DNA of 53,843 bases, from NCBI RefSeq assembly GCF_001043975.1, contig NZ_LABY01000040.1, positions 1-53,843 on the forward strand, written 5' to 3'. This stretch comes from Methylobacterium variabile (GTDB lineage: Bacteria > Pseudomonadota > Alphaproteobacteria > Rhizobiales > Beijerinckiaceae). Position numbers and translations under genes: made by a program. The first letter of the stretch is position 1. Every line of letters begins with the position of its first letter. Shown piece after piece: positions 15,419 to 24,305 of this stretch. The notes under the pieces were generated by a model, which made no database searches, was not told where the DNA came from, and worked only from the letters and a program-made list of their open reading frames with translations.

Positions 15419-17883
15419 AGTCCTACGGCATCGCCACGATCGTCCTCGGTTCGGCTTTGCTGTTCGCGGCCTACACCCTGACCCGGGATCTGATGCCCGA
15501 TTCAGGGGCCCACCAGCGCACCCTGGCCGTGTTCCTGCGTTCGTTCCTCGCGGACGCACGGTTGCGGCGCGAGGTGCTCCAGGCGCAGGTCGGCGTCGCC
15601 GTCAATTACGACGTCCTGAACGACCAGATCGCGACCTTGCGCGATGGGGCGGCGGAGTTGCGCGCCGTGGCCCCGATGGCCTTCGGCTCGCATGCGGGCG
15701 CGATCGTCGGGGCGCTGGAACAATTCGCGGAGAACATCGCGGCCAAGGAGGATCTCGTCGAGCAATTCAAGTCGACGAGCGCGCTGGTCCAGAACTCGAA
15801 CCAGATCTTTTCCTACGTCGTGGGTGAACTCAGCGGCGAGAGTGCGTCGAAGGATGCGCCTCTTGCCAATGGCGTGCTTCATTCGGCCATCGCCCTGACG
15901 ACGTTCGCGCACCGTCCGGATCGCGAGACGGAAGCGAAGGCACGGTCTGCCCTCGATGCGCTGGCCTCGCTCCCGGTCGACCGGCAGGACGGCGACCGAT
16001 TGAAGACGCTGCTCAGGCACGGAACCCTGCTTATCGATCTCATCCCGAGAATCGACGACCTGACCGCGCGGATCGAGCGGACGGACCTCTACGACGCCAT
16101 CTGGCTCCTGCGCAGCAGCTATCTCGATGCCTATGCGGAGCGGGAGCGCATGGCCGGTCACGTGCAGCTTCTGCTGTTCGGCAGCGCGCTCCTGCTCGCC
16201 CTCTACAACATCCGCCTCCTGTACCAGCTCGCGCGCAGCGCCACGAGGCTTGAGCAGCGCCTCTCGCTGGAGCAGACGGCAGCGACCATCTCGCGCCACC
16301 TTCTCTCGCTGCCGTGGAAGAGGACCGCGCAGGGCATCGGCTACGGCCTGGAGCGCCTCGCCCGCCAGATCGGCGGAGACACGGCCCAGATGCTGATCGT
16401 GGACGCGGGAGGACGCGTCGAGGCGGCGTATTGCTGGCCCGCCACCGTCGAGCCTCTGACGGCCGGCGACATCGGACACTTGCTCGATCGCGGCAGCGCC
16501 CCAGCCGGTCAGGACGAGTCGTTCTCGGTGGTCCCGGGCGCCGATCACCCGAACGCCCTGCTGCGGTTTCCGCTTCAGGGCCCCGGCGACCTCACCGGCT
16601 ACCTCGTGATCACCCGGAAAGCCGGCAGGGCCCGGATCGAACTGGACGATCGGATCCTCCTCAATCTCGTCGGCGACATCTTCCGCTCGGCACTCGAACG
16701 CCTGCATCAGGAGGAGGAGCGCCAGAAGCTGCAGGTGCAGCTGGCGCGGGCCCAGCGCCTGGAAGCGCTGGGAACGCTCGCGAGCAGCGTCGTTCACGAG
16801 TTCAGCAACATCCTCGGCGCGATCCGCGGCCACGCCGAACTCGCCGGCGACAAGCTCGCGGAGGATGGACCGCCCCGGGATCATATCGCGCAGATCCTGG
16901 TCGGAAGCGCGCGCGCCCAGGCGGTGATCGACAAGGTGCTGACCTTCGGGCGTCGGCGCTCCGACCACCGGCATCCGTTCGATGCCAGCGACGCCTTGGC
17001 CGAGGCTTTGACCCTGCTGAGCGCGTCGGTTCCCGACACCATCGCGTTCCGCCGCGAGATCGACGCCGGGATCATGCTCGACGGCGACGTGACCGAGTTC
17101 CAGCAGATCGTCCTCAACCTCTGCACCAATGCCGTCCACGCGATGGGCGGCAAGGGCGAGATCGGGATCTCGCTCGCGACCGTCGATCTCGACGGCGGCG
17201 AAGCCCGGCCGGGCGCGCGACTATCGCCGGGTCGCTACGCGCGTCTGCGCGTCGAGGACACCGGCTCCGGCATTCCGCCGGGCGTGATGGACCGCATCTT
17301 CGAGCCGTTCTTCACCACGAAAGGCGCCGGTGCCGGTACGGGGCTCGGCCTGTCAACCGTCCACGACATCGTCGCGGCCTGGACGGGAGGGATCGACGTC
17401 TCGAGCACGCCCGGCCGCGGAACTCGCATGCAGGTCTATCTCCCGGTCGCCGCCGAGCACGAGAGAGGGACCCTCGGTTCCGGCCTCGTCCGGGGGAGCG
17501 GAGAGGCCGTCCTCCTCGTCGAGCGCGATCCGGATCGCCTGCGGCGCGACGAGGAGATGATCGCCGCGCTCGGTTACGAGCCGGTCGGCTTCTCGGATGG
17601 CTCCCGGGCCCTCGCCGCGTTCCGTTCCAGGCCGGAGCGCTTCGGGATCGCGATCGTCGAGGCGGATGCCGGCACGGGCCTTGACCTGCCGCGCGCCCTC
17701 GCGGCGATCAGAGCGGATTTCCGGGTGCTCGTGATGGCCGAGACCGAGGCGATCCATCACGTTGTCGAGGCGCAGACCTGCGATGTCCGTGACATCATCT
17801 CCGCGCCGTTGAGCGTGAACCAGATCGCCGGCCTGATCGCGAGCCGTCTGTCCCGGCATCCCGCCCGGTCGCGACCCGAGTGA
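15415..17883 (+). CDS. Second VirA-like hybrid sensor kinase with degenerate receiver
   Basis: 822 residues from GTG 15415. Membrane segments at 5-22 and about 250-268 enclose an all-helical periplasmic sensor region. A GAF-like domain (about 285-430) is followed by the kinase core with His461 (SSVVHEFSNILGAIRGHAEL), then NLCTNAVHAMGG, DTGSGIPPGVMD, FEPFFTT and GTGLGLSTV. A receiver-like domain (about 700-815) has Glu (IAIVEADAG) where the phospho-acceptor Asp should be. The architecture and the C-terminal domain (DEEMIAALGYEPVGF) parallel the kinase at 1373-3970 (DEEMLAALGFEPIGF), so the two are paralogues. Its translation is probably coupled to the peroxidase gene, hinting at a redox-linked input (inference). 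Confidence 0.87.
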   Translation: MKSYGIATIVLGSALLFAAYTLTRDLMPDSGAHQRTLAVFLRSFLADARLRREVLQAQVGVAVNYDVLNDQIATLRDGAAELRAVAPMAFGSHAGAIVGALEQFAENIAAKEDLVEQFKSTSALVQNSNQIFSYVVGELSGESASKDAPLANGVLHSAIALTTFAHRPDRETEAKARSALDALASLPVDRQDGDRLKTLLRHGTLLIDLIPRIDDLTARIERTDLYDAIWLLRSSYLDAYAERERMAGHVQLLLFGSALLLALYNIRLLYQLARSATRLEQRLSLEQTAATISRHLLSLPWKRTAQGIGYGLERLARQIGGDTAQMLIVDAGGRVEAAYCWPATVEPLTAGDIGHLLDRGSAPAGQDESFSVVPGADHPNALLRFPLQGPGDLTGYLVITRKAGRARIELDDRILLNLVGDIFRSALERLHQEEERQKLQVQLARAQRLEALGTLASSVVHEFSNILGAIRGHAELAGDKLAEDGPPRDHIAQILVGSARAQAVIDKVLTFGRRRSDHRHPFDASDALAEALTLLSASVPDTIAFRREIDAGIMLDGDVTEFQQIVLNLCTNAVHAMGGKGEIGISLATVDLDGGEARPGARLSPGRYARLRVEDTGSGIPPGVMDRIFEPFFTTKGAGAGTGLGLSTVHDIVAAWTGGIDVSSTPGRGTRMQVYLPVAAEHERGTLGSGLVRGSGEAVLLVERDPDRLRRDEEMIAALGYEPVGFSDGSRALAAFRSRPERFGIAIVEADAGTGLDLPRALAAIRADFRVLVMAETEAIHHVVEAQTCDVRDIISAPLSVNQIAGLIASRLSRHPARSRPE

Positions 17884-18133
17884 TCCCGACGGCCCAGGAT
17901 TACTGATGTAACGCGACGGCCGGTTGCGGAAATCATGCCGTAATCGCTCGGGTCGATCTCATGATCCCGATGAACTTGTCTCACGATTCTGATCCGCGCG
18001 CGGTCCCATCGGGTTCCAGGAACGATAAAGGCCAGCGAAGACTGCTCATGGCTCCTGCCGACATCGTGTTCGACGTACCGCGCAGCTCGGGAGCGATCAC
18101 AGGGCTCCGGCCCGCCCGCGGAGCCGGCCGGTC

Positions 18134-19894
18134 GTGACGGGCGGCCTGTCGCCGCTGCTGCTGCTCGACACGCCCCTCGGCGGCGAGCGTCAGCCGTTCC
18201 AACCCGGAACGCTCCACGCGGTCGCGATGACGGCGCGGGAGCGGATCAGCGCCCCCTATGAGATCGACATCACCGCGGTCTCGACCGAGCGGTCGATCGA
18301 TCCCGACCGGCTGCTCTACAAGCCGGTCGGCCTGACGGTCCGGCGCAAGGACGGCACCGATCGCCACTTCCACGGCATCGTCCGCCGCGTCGACTCCGTC
18401 GGCCTCGAGCGGCGCGGACGCTGGGAGTACAGGCTGGAGGTGGTCCCGCGGCTCTGGTTCCTCGACCAGACGGTCGATTGCCGGATCTTCCAGCAGCAGA
18501 CGGCCGAGCAGATCCTCGGGGATGTCCTCAGCGAGCACGATGTCTCCGCCGTCGATTTCCGGCTCTTCGGCCGCGCCACCGTCCGGCCCTACACGACCCA
18601 GTTCGACGAGACCGATCTCCAATTTGTCCAGAGAATCATGCAGGAGAGCGGCTACTTCTACTTCTTCGAGCATGAAGAGACGAAGCACACGCTGGTGATC
18701 GCCAACAAGAACCAGACCTTCCGTCCCCAGGACGGTGCGCTGCACCGGGTCATCTTTCAAGGCGACAACGTCGACATCATCGACGACTGGAGCGAAGGCC
18801 AGACCACCGCATCGGGCAGCGTGCGGATCCAGGATTACGATCCCGAGAAGCCGCAGCGGCCCGTCGAGGGTCAGCAGCGGACGCGGCTCGGGACCGCCGG
18901 CGCTGGCAAGCGGAGCGTGTACCGCTGGCCGGCCATGACGATGGACAAGGCGGTCGCCGAGGACCGCGCCCGGTTTCGTCAGGAGGCCGCCGAGGCCGCC
19001 GCCGCGTTGTGCCGCGGACACGGTTTCGATCCGCGCATGTCGGCGGGGCGGCGCTTCACGCTCGCCAGTGACCCCGTGACCCAGGCGACGAACGTCGATT
19101 TCGTGGTCCACGGCGTGACGCACCGGGCCAGCGACGAGACGTGGCTCGGCGGCACCGCGCCTCCGACCTACGACTGCGAGTTCGTCTGCTTCCAACACGC
19201 GGTGGCGTGGCGCGACGACCTCACGATCCCGCGTCCGGCCATGACCGGCATCTTCTCCGCCATCGTTCTCGGCGAGGCCGGCCAGGAGATCCACGCCGAC
19301 GAACTCGCGCGCATCAAGGTCCAGCCGCTCTTCGATCATCGGAAGGACACGACCGCCGCCAAGTCGATCTTCGTGCGCGTCCTGCACGCCTGGTCGGGCA
19401 ACCGGTGGGGCTGGCAGCACCTGCCACGCGTCGGCACGGAGGTAGGCATCTCCTTCATGAACGGCGACCCGGACAACCCGGTCGTGGTCGGCTGCTTCTA
19501 CCATCAGGACGACCAGCCGGTCTTCGCCATCCCGCGGGAGCAGACCAAGCAGGGCTTCCGCAGCCGCTCGACGCCGAAGGGCGGGACGCGGGACTTCAAC
19601 GAATTGTCGTTCGACGACGCCAAGGGCCGCGAACTCGTCTACCTCCACACGCAGAAGAACCACACGATCGAGGTCGAGAACGATCAATCGGTCACCGTCG
19701 AGCGTGATCGCACCGTCGTCGTCAAGCAGGACGAGACCGTCACGATCGGCCGCAATGAAACCATAGAGAGCCAGCGCGGAGACATCTCCATCACCGCTGA
19801 TCTCGGCACGATCACCCTGAAATCCGGCCTGAGCCGGATCGAGATCTCCAAAACCGGCATCGTCATCAGCGGTCCGTTGATCAAGATCAATTGA
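18134..19894 (+). CDS. vgrG: T6SS spike protein VgrG (TssI)
   Basis: 586 residues. VgrG trimers cap the Hcp tube and carry effectors. The gp27-like part spans about 15-370 (FHGIVRRVDSVGLERRG, YTTQFDETDLQFVQRIMQES, GYFYFFEH). The gp5-like OB fold has VKVLHAWSG-type text (VRVLHAWSGNRWGWQHLPRV, GTEVGISFMNGDPDNPVVV). A beta-helix of VTVERDRTVVVKQDETVTIG repeats ends the protein. There is no extra C-terminal domain, so cargo must come through PAAR or bound effectors. The start is a GTG and the frame is closed shortly upstream. The stop overlaps the upstream-most possible PAAR start by four bases. Confidence 0.95.
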   Translation: MTGGLSPLLLLDTPLGGERQPFQPGTLHAVAMTARERISAPYEIDITAVSTERSIDPDRLLYKPVGLTVRRKDGTDRHFHGIVRRVDSVGLERRGRWEYRLEVVPRLWFLDQTVDCRIFQQQTAEQILGDVLSEHDVSAVDFRLFGRATVRPYTTQFDETDLQFVQRIMQESGYFYFFEHEETKHTLVIANKNQTFRPQDGALHRVIFQGDNVDIIDDWSEGQTTASGSVRIQDYDPEKPQRPVEGQQRTRLGTAGAGKRSVYRWPAMTMDKAVAEDRARFRQEAAEAAAALCRGHGFDPRMSAGRRFTLASDPVTQATNVDFVVHGVTHRASDETWLGGTAPPTYDCEFVCFQHAVAWRDDLTIPRPAMTGIFSAIVLGEAGQEIHADELARIKVQPLFDHRKDTTAAKSIFVRVLHAWSGNRWGWQHLPRVGTEVGISFMNGDPDNPVVVGCFYHQDDQPVFAIPREQTKQGFRSRSTPKGGTRDFNELSFDDAKGRELVYLHTQKNHTIEVENDQSVTVERDRTVVVKQDETVTIGRNETIESQRGDISITADLGTITLKSGLSRIEISKTGIVISGPLIKIN

Positions 19895-19944
19895 CCGCGG
19901 CGATCGCTCACGAGGATCCGCGACACACCCGGAGGAGGCGAGCC

Positions 19945-20235
19945 TTGCCCCGATCGCCCGCAGCGCGAATCACCGACAACCACGTCTGCCCCGCCACGAC
20001 CGGACCGATCCCGCATGTCGGCGGCCCCATCGTGCAGGGGTGCCAGTCGGTGCTGATCGGCGGCCTTCCGGCGGCCCGCGCGGGCGACGCGGCCATCTGC
20101 GTCGGGCCAACCGACCTGATCCGGATGGGCTCTCTGACGGTCCTCATCGGCGGCAAGCCCGCCGCGCGGATCGGCGATCCCTGCGCGCATGGCGGGGCGA
20201 TCGTGCAGGGCTGTCCGACGGTCCTCATCGGATGA
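19945..20235 (+). CDS. PAAR-domain spike tip protein
   Basis: 96 residues. PAAR proteins form the metal-bound cone on the VgrG trimer. Seen here: DNHVCPATTGPIPHVGGPI at the start, then CVGPTDLIRMG and DPCAHGGAIVQGC, with the His and Cys residues expected for zinc. The IVQGCxxVLIG unit occurs twice, and LIGGxPAARxGD also recurs. I chose TTG 19945 because GGAGGAGG lies 6 bases upstream; the frame also has a TTG at 19891 overlapping the VgrG stop. There is no fused toxin domain. Confidence 0.9.
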   Translation: MPRSPAARITDNHVCPATTGPIPHVGGPIVQGCQSVLIGGLPAARAGDAAICVGPTDLIRMGSLTVLIGGKPAARIGDPCAHGGAIVQGCPTVLIG

Positions 20236-20264
20236 GGCCGTGATGATGCGGTGGAACCGTTAGC

Positions 20265-21650
20265 ATGGGCGCGATCCTCGCCATGACCCGCTGTCCCGAC
20301 GGGGTGGGCGCCGAGCGGCGGGACGTCCCCGGCGGCGAACTGACGATCGGGCGCGGCAGCGATTGCGACTGGATCCTTCCGGATCCGGACAAGATCCTGT
20401 CCAAGCAGCACTGCCGGATCGAGGCGCGCGGCGACGCATGGCTCGTGACCGACAGCAGCTCGAACGGCACCCTCCTCAACGGCACCAGCCTGGAAAGCGG
20501 CCTGCCCCATCCCTTGCGGGACCACGATCGGCTGACGCTCGGGAGCTACGAGATCGAAGTCCGCTTCGAGGCGCCCGCGCCCGCCGACCCGGACGACGAC
20601 CCGCACGTCGACCCCGCCGATGCGCCGACGCGCTTCGTGAGGCCGCCCGATCTGTCGGACCCGCAAAGGCTGACCGGCGACCCTTTCCCGCCGGAGGAGG
20701 ATCCGCTGGAGGCCGCCCGCCCCTCCGTCGCCCTGCCGCTCGACCTCGACGCCCTGATGGATGCCGGCGATCGGATCGCGGAGCCGTCGGCCCCGTTCCC
20801 GGATCAGGTGAGCCATCTCGGCAGCCATTTCACGCCGCCGCGCCCGAGCTTCGATCTGCTACCGGAGGATTGGGATCAGGATGATGCGGCCCCGGAGGGT
20901 GTGGGCCCGTCCGAGCTGCCCCGCCCCGTCGACCGGACGGAGGACGACACGCCGTCTACCGGTCCGGTGCCGGTCCGGCCGTCCGCCGCGCCCGACGGGC
21001 ATGCGGGCGACACCGGCCTCGCGGCCTTCCTGGCAGGCGCCCGCGTCCGGGGCGAACTGCCCGCGGACCCGGACGCGATCCTGCGCCAGCTCGGGGCCGC
21101 CTTCCGCGCCATGGTGGGCGGGCTGCGCGAGAGCATGATCGCCCGGGCGGCAGTCAAGAGCGAGTTCCGCATCGGCCAGACGATGATCCGCCCGGCCGGC
21201 AACAACCCGCTCAAGTTCTCCGCCGACGACGACGACGCCCTTGCGGCGCTTCTTGGGATCGGCCGGCAGAGTGCGATGAGGCCGGAGGCCGCGGTCGCCG
21301 ATGCGCTGCGCGACATCCGGCTGCACGAACTGGCGACGGCGGCGGCGTTGCAGAGTGCGGTGCGCGAACTGCTCGCCGAGATCGCGCCCGAGCGCGTGAT
21401 GCGCAGCGTCCGCGAAAGCGCCATCGACGACCTGCTCGGGCGCAGGAAGCAGGCGGCCTGGGATGCCTACGCGGCCCGCCACGCCGCGGTGACCCGGGCG
21501 CTCGGCGACGATTTCGACAGCGTGTTCGGCCGGGCCTTCGCCCGTGCCTACGAGATCGCCCTGGCGGCCGTGGGCAGGCAGGAAGCGCGCCATGAGGCGG
21601 ACGAGGATGACCCCCTCGACCGGGGCGAGCGTTCCGGGAGGCAGACGTGA
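20265..21650 (+). CDS. tagH: T6SS-associated FHA protein TagH (Fha)
   Basis: 461 residues. The N-terminal FHA domain (about 20-105) has LTIGRGSDCDWILPDPD, LSKQHCRIEA and SSSNGTLLNG, all binding residues intact. A disordered Pro/Asp-rich linker follows (about 110-245). The C-terminal TagH domain has RAAVKSEFRIGQTMI then NNPLKFSADDDDALAALLG, which is diagnostic for T6SS Fha proteins. It is the expected reader of threonine phosphorylation made by the kinase at 5015 and removed by the phosphatase at 28329, and it activates T6SS assembly in systems of this type. The stop overlaps the TssK GTG start. Confidence 0.93.
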   Translation: MGAILAMTRCPDGVGAERRDVPGGELTIGRGSDCDWILPDPDKILSKQHCRIEARGDAWLVTDSSSNGTLLNGTSLESGLPHPLRDHDRLTLGSYEIEVRFEAPAPADPDDDPHVDPADAPTRFVRPPDLSDPQRLTGDPFPPEEDPLEAARPSVALPLDLDALMDAGDRIAEPSAPFPDQVSHLGSHFTPPRPSFDLLPEDWDQDDAAPEGVGPSELPRPVDRTEDDTPSTGPVPVRPSAAPDGHAGDTGLAAFLAGARVRGELPADPDAILRQLGAAFRAMVGGLRESMIARAAVKSEFRIGQTMIRPAGNNPLKFSADDDDALAALLGIGRQSAMRPEAAVADALRDIRLHELATAAALQSAVRELLAEIAPERVMRSVRESAIDDLLGRRKQAAWDAYAARHAAVTRALGDDFDSVFGRAFARAYEIALAAVGRQEARHEADEDDPLDRGERSGRQT

Positions 21651-22972
21651 CCTGGCACAACCGCGTTCTCTGGCAGGAGGGCATGTTCCTCCGCGCTCAG
21701 CACTTCCAGCAGCAGGATCGATGGACCGCGGCCGAACTGCGCCGCAGCCTCGCCGGATCGCGGCCCTCCGCCCACGGCTTCACGGCCCTGTCGATCTCGC
21801 GCGACCTGCTCGGGACGGGGCGCTTCGCCCTCGCGGCGGCCGCGGGGGTGTTCGACGACGGCACCTCCTTCTCGACGCCGGACGAGGCGGCGCTGCCGCC
21901 GCCGCTGAGCGTGCCGGAAACGGCGCGCGACGTCCTCGTCTTCCTGGCCCTCCCCCTCTACCAGCCGGGTGCCTCCGAGGTCGCGGGCCACGGCCGCACC
22001 GGCCGCTACGAGGCGGAGGAGTTCGAGGCCTTTGACACCCATTCGGGAGCGACCGAGGCCGCCCAGCTCCAGGTCGGCCGTCTGCGCCTGCGCCTCCTGC
22101 TCGAGACTGACGACCGGGAGGGCTACATGTGCCTGCCGGCCGCGCGGATCGTCGAGGTGACCGCCGACCAGCGGGTGGTGCTCGACGAGGCCTTCATCCC
22201 GACGGTGTCGACCTGCGTCGCGGCACCGCCGCTCGCAGCGCTCCTCGTCGAACTCGCCGGCCTGCTCAACCAGCGCGGCGAGGCGATCGCGGGCCGGCTC
22301 ACGGCCGCCGCCGGCAAGAGCAGCGCGGAGGTGGCGGACTTCCTGCTGCTGCAATCCGTGAACGGCTGGCAGACGATGTTCTCGCACCTCTCGGACACGG
22401 CCCGCATCCATCCCGAGACCCTGTTCCTCACGCTGCTGCAGATGGCCGGCGAACTCGCGACCTTCACGGATCCGCGGCGCCGGCCGAGCCGCTACGAATC
22501 CTACCGTCACGACGATCTGCAGCGCAGCTTCGCGCCCGTGGTCGCCGATATCCGCCGCTCGCTCTCGGCGGTGCTCGAGCAGACGGCGATCCCGATCCCG
22601 CTGCAGGAGCGCCGCCACGGCGTCCGGGTCGGGCCGATCACCGACCGCACGCTTCTCAACGGCACCACGCTCGTCCTCGTCGCGAAGGCCGACATGCCGG
22701 GTGAGAGCCTGCGGCGGCTGTTGCCGAGCACCGCCAAGATCGGCGCCGTCGAGCACATCCGCGAACTCGTCAACGTGGCGATCCCCGGCATCGAGATCCG
22801 CGCGCTGCCGGTCGCGCCGCGCCAGATGCGCTTCATTCCCGAGGCGCAGTACTTCGAGCTCGACCGTCATTCGCCCCACTGGCCGCAGATGCAGAACTCG
22901 GGCGGCTTCGCCATCCACGTCTCGGGCGACTTCCCGAACCTCACCATGGAACTCTGGGCGATCCGCGCGTGA
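21647..22972 (+). CDS. tssK: T6SS baseplate subunit TssK
   Basis: 441 residues, the normal TssK size. The N terminus MTWHNRVLWQEGMFLRAQHF is the family hallmark. TssK is a cytoplasmic trimer that joins the baseplate (TssFG) to the TssLM membrane complex. The C-terminal region (EAQYFELDRHSPHWPQMQNS, GGFAIHVSGDFPNLTMELWA) corresponds to the domain that contacts TssL and TssM. GGGAGG precedes the GTG start, which overlaps the TagH stop. Confidence 0.96.
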   Translation: MTWHNRVLWQEGMFLRAQHFQQQDRWTAAELRRSLAGSRPSAHGFTALSISRDLLGTGRFALAAAAGVFDDGTSFSTPDEAALPPPLSVPETARDVLVFLALPLYQPGASEVAGHGRTGRYEAEEFEAFDTHSGATEAAQLQVGRLRLRLLLETDDREGYMCLPAARIVEVTADQRVVLDEAFIPTVSTCVAAPPLAALLVELAGLLNQRGEAIAGRLTAAAGKSSAEVADFLLLQSVNGWQTMFSHLSDTARIHPETLFLTLLQMAGELATFTDPRRRPSRYESYRHDDLQRSFAPVVADIRRSLSAVLEQTAIPIPLQERRHGVRVGPITDRTLLNGTTLVLVAKADMPGESLRRLLPSTAKIGAVEHIRELVNVAIPGIEIRALPVAPRQMRFIPEAQYFELDRHSPHWPQMQNSGGFAIHVSGDFPNLTMELWAIRA

Positions 22973-22982
22973 GGGGCCGGCC

Positions 22983-24305
22983 GTGACCAACAACCCCTTC
23001 GCCGAGCCCGGTGACGACGACCTGACGACCATTCTGCCCAGGCCGGAATCGCGCGCGCCCGGGCGGTCCGCGCCGGAGACGGCCGATCCGGTCGAGATCG
23101 GCTTCTCGGATCTGCCCGGGGCCAATGCCTCGCCGGTGATCTCCGCCGCCTCGCCCCTCCTGTCGCTGCTCGCGCGGCTGCGGAACGTCGCTACCGTCCC
23201 CGATCCGGGGCGGCTGCGTGAGCGCACCGTCGACGCGGTGCGGCGCTACGAGCAGGCGCTGCGGGACGCCAAGGTGCCGGTCGAGCTCCTGCGCACGAGC
23301 CATTACGCCCTGTGCGCGAGCCTGGACGACGTCGTTCAGAACACCCCCTGGGGCAGCCGCGGCGCCTGGGCGAACGCCTCCCTGGTCTCGACCTTCCATC
23401 GGGAGGTGCGCAGCGGCGAGCGCTTCTTCGATCTCCTCACGCGCCTCTGCCAGACGCCGGGCAAGTTCCTGCCGGCGATCGAGCTCATGTACCTGTGCAT
23501 GTCGCTCGGCATGCAGGGGCGCTACCGCGTCTCGGCCCGGGGCGAGGCCGAACTCGACCGGGTCCGGGAGGAGACCTACCTGGTGATCCTGCGCCAGCGC
23601 GGCGCCGCCGAGCCCGCGCTCTCGCCGCATTGGCAGGGCGTCTCCGCACCCTATCGCCCCTTGCGGCCCGAACTGCCGGTCTGGCTGGCCGCCGTCGCGG
23701 TGCTCGGTCTGCTCGGTCTCGCCTATGCCTACGTCCTGCTCGGCCTCAATGCCGCCTCCGACCGCCTGTTCGACGAGGCGCTCGCCGCGCCGCCCGCCTC
23801 GATGCCGGGCATTGCCCGCGGCGGCGCGCCGAAGCCCCTGCCCCCCGCGCCATCACCGCCCGAGGACCGCGGCGACTTCGCCCGCCTTCTCGAGGCGGAG
23901 ATCCGCACGGGCATCGTCAGCCTCGCCGGCACCCCCGCCGCGCCGATCATCCGCATCCGCAGCAGCGGCATGTTCGCCTCCGGCAGCGCGACGCTGCAGC
24001 CCCGCTTCGGGCCGGTGCTCGAACGGATCGCGGCGGCGCTGCAGCAGCGGCCCGGGCCGATCCGCATCGTCGGCTACACCGACAACGCGCCGATCCGCAC
24101 GGTCGCCTTCCCGTCGAACTACGAACTCTCGCTCGCCCGGGCCAGGGCGGCGGAGGCTGTCATCGCGCGCGCATCCGGGAACGGCCGCGTCCGCTCCGAA
24201 GGCCGGGCCGACGCCGATCCCATCGCCAGCAACGAGACGCCGGAGGGACGTCAGCTGAACCGCCGCATCGAGATCCTGACGGAACCGGTGAGCCGCTCCC
24301 GATGA
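22983..24305 (+). CDS. tssL: T6SS membrane subunit TssL (IcmH/DotU) with OmpA-like domain
   Basis: 440 residues. The cytoplasmic DotU domain (about 50-225) includes ALCASLDDVVQNTPWG and STFHREVRSGERFFDLL. One membrane helix (about 233-255) leads to a periplasmic OmpA-like peptidoglycan-binding domain (about 305-435: FASGSATLQPRF, IRIVGYTDNAPI, LSLARARAAEAVI, GRADADPI, NRRIEI). This is the extended TssL form that anchors the apparatus to the cell wall. In Agrobacterium, TssL is itself a phosphorylation target read by Fha. The GTG start has GAGGGG 6 bases upstream, and the stop overlaps the tssM ATG. Confidence 0.95.
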   Translation: MTNNPFAEPGDDDLTTILPRPESRAPGRSAPETADPVEIGFSDLPGANASPVISAASPLLSLLARLRNVATVPDPGRLRERTVDAVRRYEQALRDAKVPVELLRTSHYALCASLDDVVQNTPWGSRGAWANASLVSTFHREVRSGERFFDLLTRLCQTPGKFLPAIELMYLCMSLGMQGRYRVSARGEAELDRVREETYLVILRQRGAAEPALSPHWQGVSAPYRPLRPELPVWLAAVAVLGLLGLAYAYVLLGLNAASDRLFDEALAAPPASMPGIARGGAPKPLPPAPSPPEDRGDFARLLEAEIRTGIVSLAGTPAAPIIRIRSSGMFASGSATLQPRFGPVLERIAAALQQRPGPIRIVGYTDNAPIRTVAFPSNYELSLARARAAEAVIARASGNGRVRSEGRADADPIASNETPEGRQLNRRIEILTEPVSRSR

